From: Microbacterium sp.
GTDB taxonomy: Bacteria; Actinomycetota; Actinomycetes; Actinomycetales; Microbacteriaceae
Length of the DNA stretch: 64,000 bases
Direction of reading: 5' to 3'
NCBI GenBank assembly: GCA_017306415.1
Contig: JAFKIL010000007.1
Span: forward strand, 62,001-126,000
Shown: in pieces, positions 56,461 through 64,000 of the stretch
Position numbering within the stretch: position 1 is the first letter of the stretch
Layout: every line of letters starts with the position of its first letter
The notes under the pieces: model-generated
The model's input: the letters and a program-made list of their open reading frames with translations, nothing else
What the model was told of the DNA's origin: nothing
Databases searched by the model: none
Translations under genes and position numbers: made by a program

Positions 56461-58526
56461 GGCTGGCTCTCCTCGGAAGGGGATGTGGCGGGCGTCGTCA
56501 CCGCGGTGGGCTGGCGACCGTGCGAGCGCTCCTCGAGCTCTCGCAGCATCCGGTTGTAGGCCTCGAAGTCGTCGTCGAGCCCGGTATCCATGTGACGGTC
56601 CTTGCGTCGCGCCTCGCGCTGGTCCTGTCGCGCCCACTGGATGCCGAGCGCGACGACGACGATCAGCAGGGGGATCTCGCCGCCGGCCCACGCGATGCCG
56701 CCGCCGACGTACTGCGTCGACATCAGGTCGCCCATCCAGGTGGGGTCGACCGTCTTGTAGAAGTTGGCGGCGACAGGAACGGCGGCGGTCATCAGGATGA
56801 CGCCGAAGAACGCGTGGAACGGCATCGCCGCGAGCGTGAACCCGAGCTTGCCGATCGGCGGGAGCGGTCGCGGAGGTCTGTCGACCCCGATGATGAGGGC
56901 GAAGAAGAGGTAGCCGATCGCGAGGAACTCGACGTCCATGAGGCGGTGCGCCCAGTGGTAGCGGATGAAGGTCTCGAACAGCGGCGAGAAGTACAGGACG
57001 TAGTAGGTCGCGATGTAGACCACGAAGACGCGCAGGGGATGGAAGACCAGCCGGAGCCCGTCCCAGTGCAGAACCGCAGTGATCCACTCGTGCGGGCCGG
57101 CGGCCTCGCCGCGCGCCGCGGGCCGGGTGGCCCGCAGCATCAGCGTGATCACGCCGCCAAGCACGAGGAAGACCGGCGCGAGCATGTTCAGCGTCATGTG
57201 CGCGGCCATGTGGACGGCGAAGCTCGCACCCGCGTACTTGCCGACGCCCGAGCTCGTGGCGATGACCACGATCACCCAGCCGAGCACCCAGGCGGCGGTG
57301 CGGCCGGCGGGCCACGCGTCACCACGGCGACGGAGGCGCGCGACCGCGAAGAGGTAGACCGCCACGGCGGCGACGGCGATGCCGAGGAACAGGATGTTCG
57401 GGCGCCACTGCACGGCGAGAGCTGCGAAGGTCGGGGCGCCGGGAAGGTCGTAGCCGAAGTAGAGCTGCTCGATGCTCGTGGGGGTGAAGTACACGGGCGG
57501 CGGCACGCGCAGCATCGCAGCGGTGAGCCCGGCGTAACCCGCAGCCGAGACGACGCCGAGCGTCAGGGCGACCCTGATGGTGCGATCGGTGAGCGCGTTT
57601 CGTCGCAGCCAGAGCACGACCAGGACGGCCCCGACCGCGATGAGCACCAGCGCGCGCAGGCCGATCAGAAGCGCTGTCGGGTTCGTCCCGCCCGGCCCGG
57701 CGAGCTTGAAGAGCGTGATGACGACGTCCGACAGCACGATGATCGTCCAGGATCCCGCTGAGACCAGCCACGTCCGTCGGAGGGTCACGGGCCGCAGCAG
57801 CCGCCCGCCGGCGACCCGCAGGGCGAGGACGACGATCGTCCCGAACAGCGCCGCGGCGGCGAGCGTCTGGAAGGTCGCGGCATCCGACCCGTAGTCGTGG
57901 TCAGGGCCCACCAGCACCTGGCCGACGACGACGGGGGCGAGCAGGGAGAGCGCCGACAGTGCGAGCGGGACGAGGAGCCCGGTCCATCGCTGTGCGAACT
58001 GGATGCAGATCGTCACGGTCGTCATGAGGAGGAACACGACGATCCATGCCGCGGGGAGGTAGGTCGCCTGGATCAGGTAGGCGAGCCCGCCGGGGATGAA
58101 CAGCTGCGACAGCGAGGCGCCGTTCGCGTCGGCGGCATCCACTCCGATCATCACCGCAGCAAGGATCGCCCAGGTGAGCGAGGCGATGCGGGCGATCCGC
58201 CACTCCGGCTCCGTGTCGACGTCGAGGCGGCGACGTCCGGGACGGCCGAGCACGAACATCAGGGCGACCAGCGAGCCGGTCGTCACCCAGCCGGCGAGGT
58301 CGACAGCGGTGCGCAGTCCCGACGCCAGCATCGCGGTCAGGGAGCCGGGGTAGCCGCGGAAAAGCTTCGCGTACCACGTGTCGCCCGCCATCGCCGTCGT
58401 GAGGAGTGGCACGGCGAAAGCGAGCACGACGAAGACCACCGCGATCGCCACGATCCCGGCGCGGTTCCGCCGGATCGTCGGGCGCTGATACGCCTTCAGC
58501 TCGACGTGTGCGTCGCCCGTCGTCAC
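56457..58526 (-). CDS. Bifunctional CopD-type/CtaG-type copper membrane protein
   Basis: A 689-aa protein with about fifteen helices: an N-terminal CopD-like half (VGQVLVGPDHDYGSDAATFQTL, noted as GPDHDYGSDAATFQTL) and a C-terminal caa3-CtaG half (HMAAHMTLNMLAPVFLVLG, DVEFLAIGYLFFALIIG). CtaG-like proteins help deliver copper to cytochrome c oxidase. The last 45 residues are a charged cytoplasmic tail. Coupled to copZ and copA by 4-nt overlaps. Confidence 0.9.
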   Translation of the reverse strand: MTTGDAHVELKAYQRPTIRRNRAGIVAIAVVFVVLAFAVPLLTTAMAGDTWYAKLFRGYPGSLTAMLASGLRTAVDLAGWVTTGSLVALMFVLGRPGRRRLDVDTEPEWRIARIASLTWAILAAVMIGVDAADANGASLSQLFIPGGLAYLIQATYLPAAWIVVFLLMTTVTICIQFAQRWTGLLVPLALSALSLLAPVVVGQVLVGPDHDYGSDAATFQTLAAAALFGTIVVLALRVAGGRLLRPVTLRRTWLVSAGSWTIIVLSDVVITLFKLAGPGGTNPTALLIGLRALVLIAVGAVLVVLWLRRNALTDRTIRVALTLGVVSAAGYAGLTAAMLRVPPPVYFTPTSIEQLYFGYDLPGAPTFAALAVQWRPNILFLGIAVAAVAVYLFAVARLRRRGDAWPAGRTAAWVLGWVIVVIATSSGVGKYAGASFAVHMAAHMTLNMLAPVFLVLGGVITLMLRATRPAARGEAAGPHEWITAVLHWDGLRLVFHPLRVFVVYIATYYVLYFSPLFETFIRYHWAHRLMDVEFLAIGYLFFALIIGVDRPPRPLPPIGKLGFTLAAMPFHAFFGVILMTAAVPVAANFYKTVDPTWMGDLMSTQYVGGGIAWAGGEIPLLIVVVALGIQWARQDQREARRKDRHMDTGLDDDFEAYNRMLRELEERSHGRQPTAVTTPATSPSEESQP

Positions 58527-58744
58527 GCGCGGATGCGGTAGCCGACCTCTTCGACGGCTGTGGGGACGGACGATGCGGCGAACTCGGTGCTGTGGTCCAC
58601 CTCGACCCGGCCGGAGGCGAGGTCCACCTCCACCGCCTCCACGCCCGGGAGCTCGGCCAGCGCCTCGGTGACAGACGCGCGGCAGTGCTCGCAGGTCATC
58701 CCCTCCACCTCGAACACGCTCCGTGAGGTGCCGTTCGCAGACAT
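58523..58744 (-). CDS. copZ: Copper chaperone (heavy-metal-associated domain, CopZ-like)
   Basis: A 73-aa single HMA domain with the metal loop EGMTCEHCRASV (CxxC at about residues 18-21). It passes Cu(I) to the CopA pump. ATG 58744 has AAAGGGG just upstream. First gene of the copZ-copD/ctaG-copA operon, all overlapping by 4 nt. Confidence 0.94.
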   Translation of the reverse strand: MSANGTSRSVFEVEGMTCEHCRASVTEALAELPGVEAVEVDLASGRVEVDHSTEFAASSVPTAVEEVGYRIRA

Positions 58745-58771
58745 GGCTTCCCCTTTCTGGTCGCTTCAGAT

Positions 58772-58794
58772 CTCTACAGCACGTAGTTTACGTG
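58772..58794. promoter_or_regulatory. Operator between copZ and the blaI-type repressor gene
   Basis: CTCTAC-AGCAC-GTAGTT (58772-58788) repeats the half-sites and spacing of 54172-54188. A second dyad CACGTA-GTT-TACGTG (58780-58794) overlaps it. Both lie in the divergent promoter region; TAGAAT (58823-58828) is a likely -10 for the repressor gene. Confidence 0.7.
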
Positions 58795-58845
58795 GTGAAA
58801 CCCGAGCCAGCTCCACATCTCGTAGAATCGCGTGTGGAGGTGGCC

Positions 58846-59220
58846 ATGGCCGGCATCAGAACGAGGAACCGCGGTGAGCTCGAAGGCGCCATCCTGCGCA
58901 TCCTCCGACAGAGCACGACCCCGATGAGCGCGAACGAGATCAGGGATGCCGTAACGGGTGAGACTCCCGCGACGACGACCGTGCTGACCGCGCTCGACAG
59001 GCTGTACGACAAGGGCGACGTGATCCGGTTCCAGGAATCGCCCCGTAAGGTGCGGTTCGCTGCCGCCCAGAGCGCGGCGGAGAGCGCCAGTGCCGCGATG
59101 CTTCTCGCTCTCGAGCAGAACGAGGATCGGCGCGCCGTGCTCCTGAAATTCGCCGGTGATCTCGGGGACGCCGACGCCCAGCTCCTGCGGTCGGCGCTGA
59201 AGCCGCGCCGTGGAGAGTAG
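58846..59220 (+). CDS. BlaI/MecI/CopY-family repressor
   Basis: A 124-aa winged-helix repressor: RGELEGAILRILRQSTTPMSA, NEIRDAVTGETPATTTVLTALDRL and RFQESPRKVRFAAAQSAAE. CopY/BlaI proteins release DNA when metal binds or when an M56 protease cuts them; the next gene is such a protease. GTGGAGG lies about 5 nt before ATG 58846. No CxCxxxxCxC copper motif is visible, so direct copper sensing is doubtful. Confidence 0.9.
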   Translation: MAGIRTRNRGELEGAILRILRQSTTPMSANEIRDAVTGETPATTTVLTALDRLYDKGDVIRFQESPRKVRFAAAQSAAESASAAMLLALEQNEDRRAVLLKFAGDLGDADAQLLRSALKPRRGE

Positions 59221-60052
59221 CGGAGTGTTCATCCTCGGTGGTCTGCTCGTGACGGCGACCGTCGTCGTCTGGCTCAGCCCGCGCCTGCTCACGCACGGGC
59301 GGTGGCAGGTTCTGCGACCGCGACTCGCGCTGACCCTGTGGCATGCGGCATTCGCCGCAGGCCTCGCCGCCGCCGTACTCGCCGTCGTCATCGCAGTGCT
59401 GCATACCCTCGCCGTCACCCAGGATGCGCGCGGCGCATCCGTGGTCGTCACGGTGCTCGGGTGGATCGCCTTGGCGATCGTCGGCGGGGCGTGCGCGATG
59501 GTGGCTGTGGGTGGCGGCGGCGTCGGCGACGCCTCGCGCCGCAACCGCGGTGCCCTCCTCGCGCTGCCCCATTCCGCACGCGCGCTCGACCGGCGCACGG
59601 AGTTGAGACTGTGCGAGTCGAACGAGGTCTTCGCGTGCTCCGTGCCCGACCGCCGCGGCACCATCGTCATCACGACCGGTCTCGCCGCTCTCCTGTCGCC
59701 AGCGCAGCTTCGGGCTGTCGTCGCGCATGAGCACGCTCACCTCACTGAGCGCCATCATCTCGCGATGCGGCTCGCCGACGTGAACTCCGCCTGCATTCCG
59801 GGGAATGCCGGCGCCCGCCGGATGCGCCGTGCGACCGCGTTGCTGATCGAGCTCATCGCCGATGACCGCGCTGCACGAACCACAGGCGCCGTCCACCTCG
59901 CCAACGCACTCGTGCGAATCGCCGACGCCACGGGTGATGAGGCTATGGCGCTGCGGGCCGAGCGACTGAGCCGTCGCAGCTGGCGGCCGGCCTCTCGCCT
60001 CTCGCCCGTCCCTGCGCTCTACCGTTCGCTCAGCGGCGACGTGGTGACGTGA
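59210..60052 (+). CDS. M56-family (BlaR1-like) membrane metalloprotease
   Basis: A 280-aa protein with four helices and the zinc motif HEHAH in AVVAHEHAHLTE; the third ligand region reads LLIELIADDRAAR. BlaR1 itself has an extra penicillin-sensing domain of about 250 aa; this one has none. It would cleave the BlaI-type repressor encoded just upstream (10-nt overlap). The trigger is unknown; copper stress is the obvious guess from the neighbours. After its stop, 60053-60180 shows nothing recognisable. Confidence 0.88.
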   Translation: MESSGVFILGGLLVTATVVVWLSPRLLTHGRWQVLRPRLALTLWHAAFAAGLAAAVLAVVIAVLHTLAVTQDARGASVVVTVLGWIALAIVGGACAMVAVGGGGVGDASRRNRGALLALPHSARALDRRTELRLCESNEVFACSVPDRRGTIVITTGLAALLSPAQLRAVVAHEHAHLTERHHLAMRLADVNSACIPGNAGARRMRRATALLIELIADDRAARTTGAVHLANALVRIADATGDEAMALRAERLSRRSWRPASRLSPVPALYRSLSGDVVT

Positions 60053-60180
60053 CCAGGATGGTGTCGCCGTTCACAGAACGCGCGGGCGATGAGGACATGC
60101 CGGCGCTCGCCGCAAGGGATCGACCTTCGCCCGAGAGGTGGGTCTCGCGGCGTCGCCGGCGCGTCTGAGGGTGGCCCGAC

Positions 60181-61323
60181 CTAGTCGCCCCCGCCGAGCG
60201 CGGGCGGTCCAGCCGATTCGACCGCCTTCGTCATGGATGCCATCGCGCTTTCCGCGTTCGCCGAGGACATCCCGCTGCTGGAGCCGCCGTTCTTGTCGGC
60301 GATGGCGATCCACGCCCCCATGGCCGCGTGCGGGAGCGCGGAGCCGAACTGCATCACCTTGAACGCGTCCGCCGCGCTCGCCGCATCGGGGTACGAGTAG
60401 AACGTGAAGCTGGCAGCGCCCTTCTTGGAGCCGAAGGGCGAGTTCCAGCTCCACAGATCTGTCGTGCTCGCAGCGTACGTCTCGACCCCGCATGTGCGGG
60501 TGCCGGAGAAGACCGGTCCGCCGCCCCCGAGATCGGTGCCGTCCCAGTTCTGTACACCGCTTGCGGTCGTGATGGTCGCATCCGCGGAGGGGAGACCGAG
60601 GTCGGACATCGATGACAGCGCCAGAGAGTCGCAGAACGCCTCTGCGTCCGCGTGCGAGTTCTCCTGCACGTCGTAGACCTGGTGCTGATCCCGCTGCTTG
60701 AGCATCTCCTCGATGAGTGGCTTCACGCCGCTCGTGAAGAGCATGTCCATGTCCTGGTTGTCAGCGGCGCGCAATCCCTCGACATTGAGGACCAAGCCCT
60801 TCTCGAGCTGGACGGCAGCGAGCGAGGCCGCCGGGTAGTTCTCGACAGCGGACATCCCCGCGTAGGACCCGGAGGCGAAGCTCTGGGATACCCCGCGTTG
60901 GGCCGCACCGGCAACGGGCTCTCCGCCGCTGATGAGGGTGACCGTGCCGATCGTCTGATCGTGGCCCGTGGAGTCAGTACCGGAACTGCGGATGTCGCAA
61001 CTCACGGCTTCTTCGTGGCCGCCGCGTCGCAGCACCTGATCCCGAGCGGCGGACACCAGGCTGACCGACCCGAACGTGGCATTCATGGCCGCCAGGGATG
61101 TGTTCACCCACACGCAGAGATCGATCCGTGCAATGTCCGGCCCCGCGGCGGCAGCACTCGCGTTGGCCGAAGCACTCGCCGCGGACGTTTGTGTCGGCTC
61201 GGCCGGGCGAGGAGATGCCTGATCAGCGGCGGCGCACCCACTCACCGCGAGTCCCAGCGTGACCACCATCACGGCACCCACGGACGCGACCGTCCGCGGA
61301 CGACGCGCATTCAGACGGAACAT
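60181..61323 (-). CDS. Hypothetical lipoprotein
   Basis: A 380-aa protein. A basic N-terminus (FRLNARRPRTVASVG), a hydrophobic core and the lipobox LAVSGC mark it as a lipoprotein. Ser/Ala/Pro-rich linker, then a mature domain with Cys residues (CVWVN, SCDIRSSG, CGVETYA), NYPAASLAAVQLEKG and a Gly/Ser-rich C-terminus. It resembles DUF3558-type lipoproteins only in outline. I prefer ATG 61323; a TTG at 61329 is in frame. Confidence 0.7.
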   Translation of the reverse strand: MFRLNARRPRTVASVGAVMVVTLGLAVSGCAAADQASPRPAEPTQTSAASASANASAAAAGPDIARIDLCVWVNTSLAAMNATFGSVSLVSAARDQVLRRGGHEEAVSCDIRSSGTDSTGHDQTIGTVTLISGGEPVAGAAQRGVSQSFASGSYAGMSAVENYPAASLAAVQLEKGLVLNVEGLRAADNQDMDMLFTSGVKPLIEEMLKQRDQHQVYDVQENSHADAEAFCDSLALSSMSDLGLPSADATITTASGVQNWDGTDLGGGGPVFSGTRTCGVETYAASTTDLWSWNSPFGSKKGAASFTFYSYPDAASAADAFKVMQFGSALPHAAMGAWIAIADKNGGSSSGMSSANAESAMASMTKAVESAGPPALGGGD

Positions 61324-61404
61324 GTGCAACAGCCAACCCCCAGTTCGGCCGGACAGAACCTCCGCAGACTATCAGTCCGCGGAAGTGCCGAGATTCCCAT
61401 CCCG

Positions 61405-61436
61405 CGGCCCCGCTGCATGGGTGCACAGCGGGGCCG
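61405..61436 (-). terminator. Terminator downstream of the MHS transporter
   Basis: CGGCCCCGCTG (61405-61415) pairs with CAGCGGGGCCG (61426-61436), extended by TGCA/TGCA across the loop. It lies 17 nt past the transporter stop on the minus strand, before the lipoprotein gene. Confidence 0.7.
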
Positions 61437-61452
61437 TTCGGGATCGAAGAAC

Positions 61453-62844
61453 TCAGGCGCGTATCAGTCCGCGGATCGGGCTGACGGCCTGCTCGGCTTC
61501 GTGGTCTGGACCGAGTGGGATGCCGCTGCGGTCCCGCAGCAGCAGGGTCGCGATGAAACCGATCACCGTCATCCCCGCGAGGTACCACGTCACGGCGGTC
61601 GTGCCTCCCGTGGCATCGACGAGGGCAGTGGCGATCGTCGGGGCGAAGGCGCCGCCGAGAACGGCGCCCAGCGCGTAGGAGATCGAGACTCCGGAGAAGC
61701 GGATGGATGCCGGAAAGAGCTCCGCGTACAGGGCCGCCTGTGGGCCGTAGGTGAGGCCCAGTCCGACCGTGAGGACGACGAGGGCGACGGTGAGGAGCGC
61801 CACATTGCCCGTATTGACGAGAGGGAACAGCAGGAGGACCCCGACAAGTTGCGCCGCCCACCCGATGAAGTAGGTGTTCCGACGGCCGATCCGGTCTCCG
61901 ACCCATCCGCCGACCCACGTGAATATCAGCCAGGTCGCTGCCGAGAGAGTCACCGCGCCGAGCACGTCGGCGGTGGGGAGGCCGACCGGCCCGTCGGGGT
62001 TGGTGGCGTAGCGCTGGATGTAGCCGCCGGTGGTCATGTAGCCGACGGCGTTGTTCCCGGCGAAGACCAACGCGGCGATCAGCACCAATACGGTGTGCCT
62101 GCGGAACAGCTGCAGGATGGGTGCTCGCGTCTTCTCCTTCCGGGCGCTGAGCTCGAGGAAGACGGGGCTCTCCTCGACCCTCTTGCGTACGTAGTAGCCG
62201 ATGAGGATCAGCACGAATGACAGCAGGAACGGAACGCGCCACCCCCACGCGAGGAATGCCTCGCCCGGAGCGATGAGCGCCATCAGCCCGAGCATGCCGC
62301 TGGAGAGCAGCAGCCCGAGCGGCGTACCGAGCTGCGGCGAGGCGCCGAACAGGCCGCGCTTGGTCTTCGGGGCGTGCTCGACAGCCATGAGCACCGCGCC
62401 GCCCCACTCCCCGCCGGCCGAGATGCCTTGCAGAACGCGGAGGAGAATGAGCAGCACGGGGGCCGCGACGCCGATGACGTCGTAGGTGGGCAGCAGCCCG
62501 ATCAGCGTGGTGGAGGCGCCCATGAGGGTGAGGGTCAGCATCAGCACGACCCGGCGGCCGTATCTGTCGCCGAGGTGACCAGCGAGGAACGCGCCGAGCG
62601 GCCGGAAGAGGAAGCTCAAACCGACGGTGAGGAATGCCAGGACCTGCGCCATAGCAGGTCCCGCTGGGGCGAAGAAGAGTTGCCCGAAGACCAGGCCTGC
62701 CGCCGCGGCGTAGAGGAAGAAGTCGTACCACTCGACAGTGGTGCCGATGACGGTGGCGACAACGACTCGGCGACGATCGCGAGGTGCTGCGATCGTGCCG
62801 GTCGGCGTGAGACCGCCCGACCGGTCTGAGGGTTCGGTGGACAT
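61453..62844 (-). CDS. MFS transporter, MHS type (aromatic-acid/metabolite symporter)
   Basis: A 463-aa protein with twelve helices: VIGTTVEWYDFFLYAAAAGL, the loop GHLGDRYGRRVVLM, QGISAGGEWGGAVLMAVE, and GWVGDRIGRRNTYF in the second half. Shikimate/benzoate-type MHS carriers share these. The enzyme next door suggests a benzoylformate-like or other 2-keto acid, which is an inference. AAAGGAG is 9 nt before ATG 62844. Confidence 0.91.
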   Translation of the reverse strand: MSTEPSDRSGGLTPTGTIAAPRDRRRVVVATVIGTTVEWYDFFLYAAAAGLVFGQLFFAPAGPAMAQVLAFLTVGLSFLFRPLGAFLAGHLGDRYGRRVVLMLTLTLMGASTTLIGLLPTYDVIGVAAPVLLILLRVLQGISAGGEWGGAVLMAVEHAPKTKRGLFGASPQLGTPLGLLLSSGMLGLMALIAPGEAFLAWGWRVPFLLSFVLILIGYYVRKRVEESPVFLELSARKEKTRAPILQLFRRHTVLVLIAALVFAGNNAVGYMTTGGYIQRYATNPDGPVGLPTADVLGAVTLSAATWLIFTWVGGWVGDRIGRRNTYFIGWAAQLVGVLLLFPLVNTGNVALLTVALVVLTVGLGLTYGPQAALYAELFPASIRFSGVSISYALGAVLGGAFAPTIATALVDATGGTTAVTWYLAGMTVIGFIATLLLRDRSGIPLGPDHEAEQAVSPIRGLIRA

Positions 62845-62915
62845 TGACAGGCTCCTTTGACTTCGTTGTCGAGACCGCGCAACGGCTTGTCGCGGCGGGT
62901 GGTGAGTAGTGCGGG

Positions 62916-64000
62916 TCAGCGTTGCGAGGACTGCGGAATCACCGCGAGTCGCGGGCCGGTCGCGTGGCCCGCCTCGCGGATGAACTGCTCCAGCTGGTCG
63001 AGTTCCTCGAACCGGTGGGCCTCGACCCCGTATCCGCGCGCGATCGCGCAAGGATCGAGACCAGCGAGATCGAGGTAGCCGCCGTCGGGGACGTCCATGA
63101 TGCGGGAGAAGCGCTGCAATGCGCCGTACTCTTCGTTCTGACCGATCACGAACGTCACCGGGATGCCGTAGCGGGCGGCCGTCCACAGCGCGGCGGGGGT
63201 GTACTGCATCGCACCGTCACCGATGAGGGCGATCACCGGCCGTGTGGGATCGGCGAGCTGCACGCCGATCGCCGCCGGAAGTCCCCACCCGAGTCCGCCG
63301 TTGGCGGGGAAGTAGTAGGACTGGGCGCGATCGAAGGACAACCGGGCCCACAGCGCATCGGCAGAGGTCCACTCGAGGACCACCACGGCATCGTCGCGCT
63401 TCGCGCGGTCGACGGCGTCGAGGATGGCTTGCGCCGAGTGTCGTCCGTTCACGGACGCGGGAGCGGCGTCCGGTGCGAATCCGTGTCCCGCCGGCCTGTC
63501 ACCCGCACGTACCCGCGCCGTCAGGCGCGCGGCTGCGTCGGCGGGATCTCCGACGTGGATCGCGCCCGCCGCGGCGCGCGCCGCCTCGCCCGGATCGGAG
63601 GTGATCGCGATGAGCCGCGTTCCTTCGCGAAGCGGGGCTCCGTCGACGAACTGGTGGTAGCGAAAGACCGCAGCGCCCAGAGAGAGCACCAGGTCGTGCT
63701 CGGAAAGCAGGTCGGCCACGGCCCCGAGGCCCGTCGGAAGGATGCCGCGGAAGTGCGGGTGCCGGGTGGGGAAGGGCGCTCGTGACGGACTCGGCGCCAC
63801 CCATACCGGCAGCCCTCGGCGCTCACTGAGCGACCGCGTCGCCCGCCACCCGGCTTCGGTGTCGACGCCGGGCCCGAGCACCAGCGCCGGGGAGGATGCG
63901 GCATCCACCTCGGCGACGATCTCGTCAATGCTCGTCTCCGGCAGCACCGGCGAGGCCGATACCGAGCGTTCCGACAGTGCCCCGGAGACGCGGTCGTCGG
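62916..64000 (-). CDS. Thiamine-diphosphate-dependent decarboxylase, benzoylformate-decarboxylase-like (5' end outside window)
   Basis: The frame is open at the window edge; 361 codons including the stop are visible. The middle domain (LVLGPGVDTEAGWRA, LSLGAAVFRYHQF) and C-terminal ThDP domain (YYFPANGGLGWGLPAAIG, the GDG...N motif from GDGAMQYTPAALWTAARYG to IGQNEEYG) match benzoylformate decarboxylase (MdlC) and relatives. It would turn a 2-keto acid into an aldehyde plus CO2. It is 72 nt upstream of the MHS transporter on the same strand, so an operon is possible. The N-terminal domain with its catalytic Glu is not visible, and the substrate is not settled. Confidence 0.82.
   Translation of the reverse strand, partial: DDRVSGALSERSVSASPVLPETSIDEIVAEVDAASSPALVLGPGVDTEAGWRATRSLSERRGLPVWVAPSPSRAPFPTRHPHFRGILPTGLGAVADLLSEHDLVLSLGAAVFRYHQFVDGAPLREGTRLIAITSDPGEAARAAAGAIHVGDPADAAARLTARVRAGDRPAGHGFAPDAAPASVNGRHSAQAILDAVDRAKRDDAVVVLEWTSADALWARLSFDRAQSYYFPANGGLGWGLPAAIGVQLADPTRPVIALIGDGAMQYTPAALWTAARYGIPVTFVIGQNEEYGALQRFSRIMDVPDGGYLDLAGLDPCAIARGYGVEAHRFEELDQLEQFIREAGHATGPRLAVIPQSSQR

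Overview
The window is very GC-rich, tightly packed actinobacterial chromosome. Gene content and protein style (dnaX-recR, lysC-asd, a Flp/Tad pilus locus next to topA-tmk-holB, Mqo, LldD, a 6C-type RNA, many leaderless-style promoters) point to the family Microbacteriaceae, most likely Microbacterium or a close relative. This assignment is inferred from recognised protein families, not from a 16S gene. There is no rRNA operon, CRISPR array, insertion sequence or prophage.

Layout. 1-8.7 kb: end of dnaX, recR, a DMT exporter, a small membrane protein, aspartokinase and aspartate-semialdehyde dehydrogenase (start of Lys/Thr/Met synthesis), a GH114-like lipoprotein, malate:quinone oxidoreductase and thymidine kinase. 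8.8-19.1 kb: a DUF1295 membrane protein divergent from an LldR-type regulator plus lactate dehydrogenase, a HAD phosphatase, tRNA-Pro(CGG), a phosphoesterase coupled to a class A penicillin-binding protein, a DUF4177-RidA pair and acetyl-CoA synthetase. 19.3-22.6 kb: a probable 6C RNA, then a reduced tad pilus locus. 22.7-28.8 kb: topA, tmk, holB and a secreted TAP-type peptidase.

28.9-30.0 kb: tRNA-Thr(CGT) followed about 1 kb later by a second copy of its 3' half. The interval holds a secreted protein and a 33-residue hydrophobic peptide with its own terminator. It looks like a very small integrated element or its remnant. 30.1-35.9 kb: membrane proteins, EamA and MMPL transporters, nicotinamidase and a P-loop protein.

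36.0-43.8 kb: a sugar locus with Frc-like ABC importer, LacI repressor, FGGY kinase and a divergent class II aldolase, followed by an MHS-type transporter. 43.9-51.0 kb: single genes and regulator/enzyme pairs (Lrp with DUF2000, XRE opposite SDR, MarR opposite aldo/keto reductase). 51.1-60.1 kb: a copper locus (CopC-CopD, YcnI, DUF5134, CopA, CopD-CtaG, CopZ) with a divergent BlaI/CopY repressor and M56 protease. 60.2-64.0 kb: an unknown lipoprotein, a second MHS transporter and a benzoylformate-decarboxylase-like enzyme that runs off the end.

Two patterns run through the window. Intergenic inverted repeats with arms of 13-16 bp sit just after stop codons. Many starts follow a TANNNT hexamer by 6-7 nt, the signature of leaderless mRNA.
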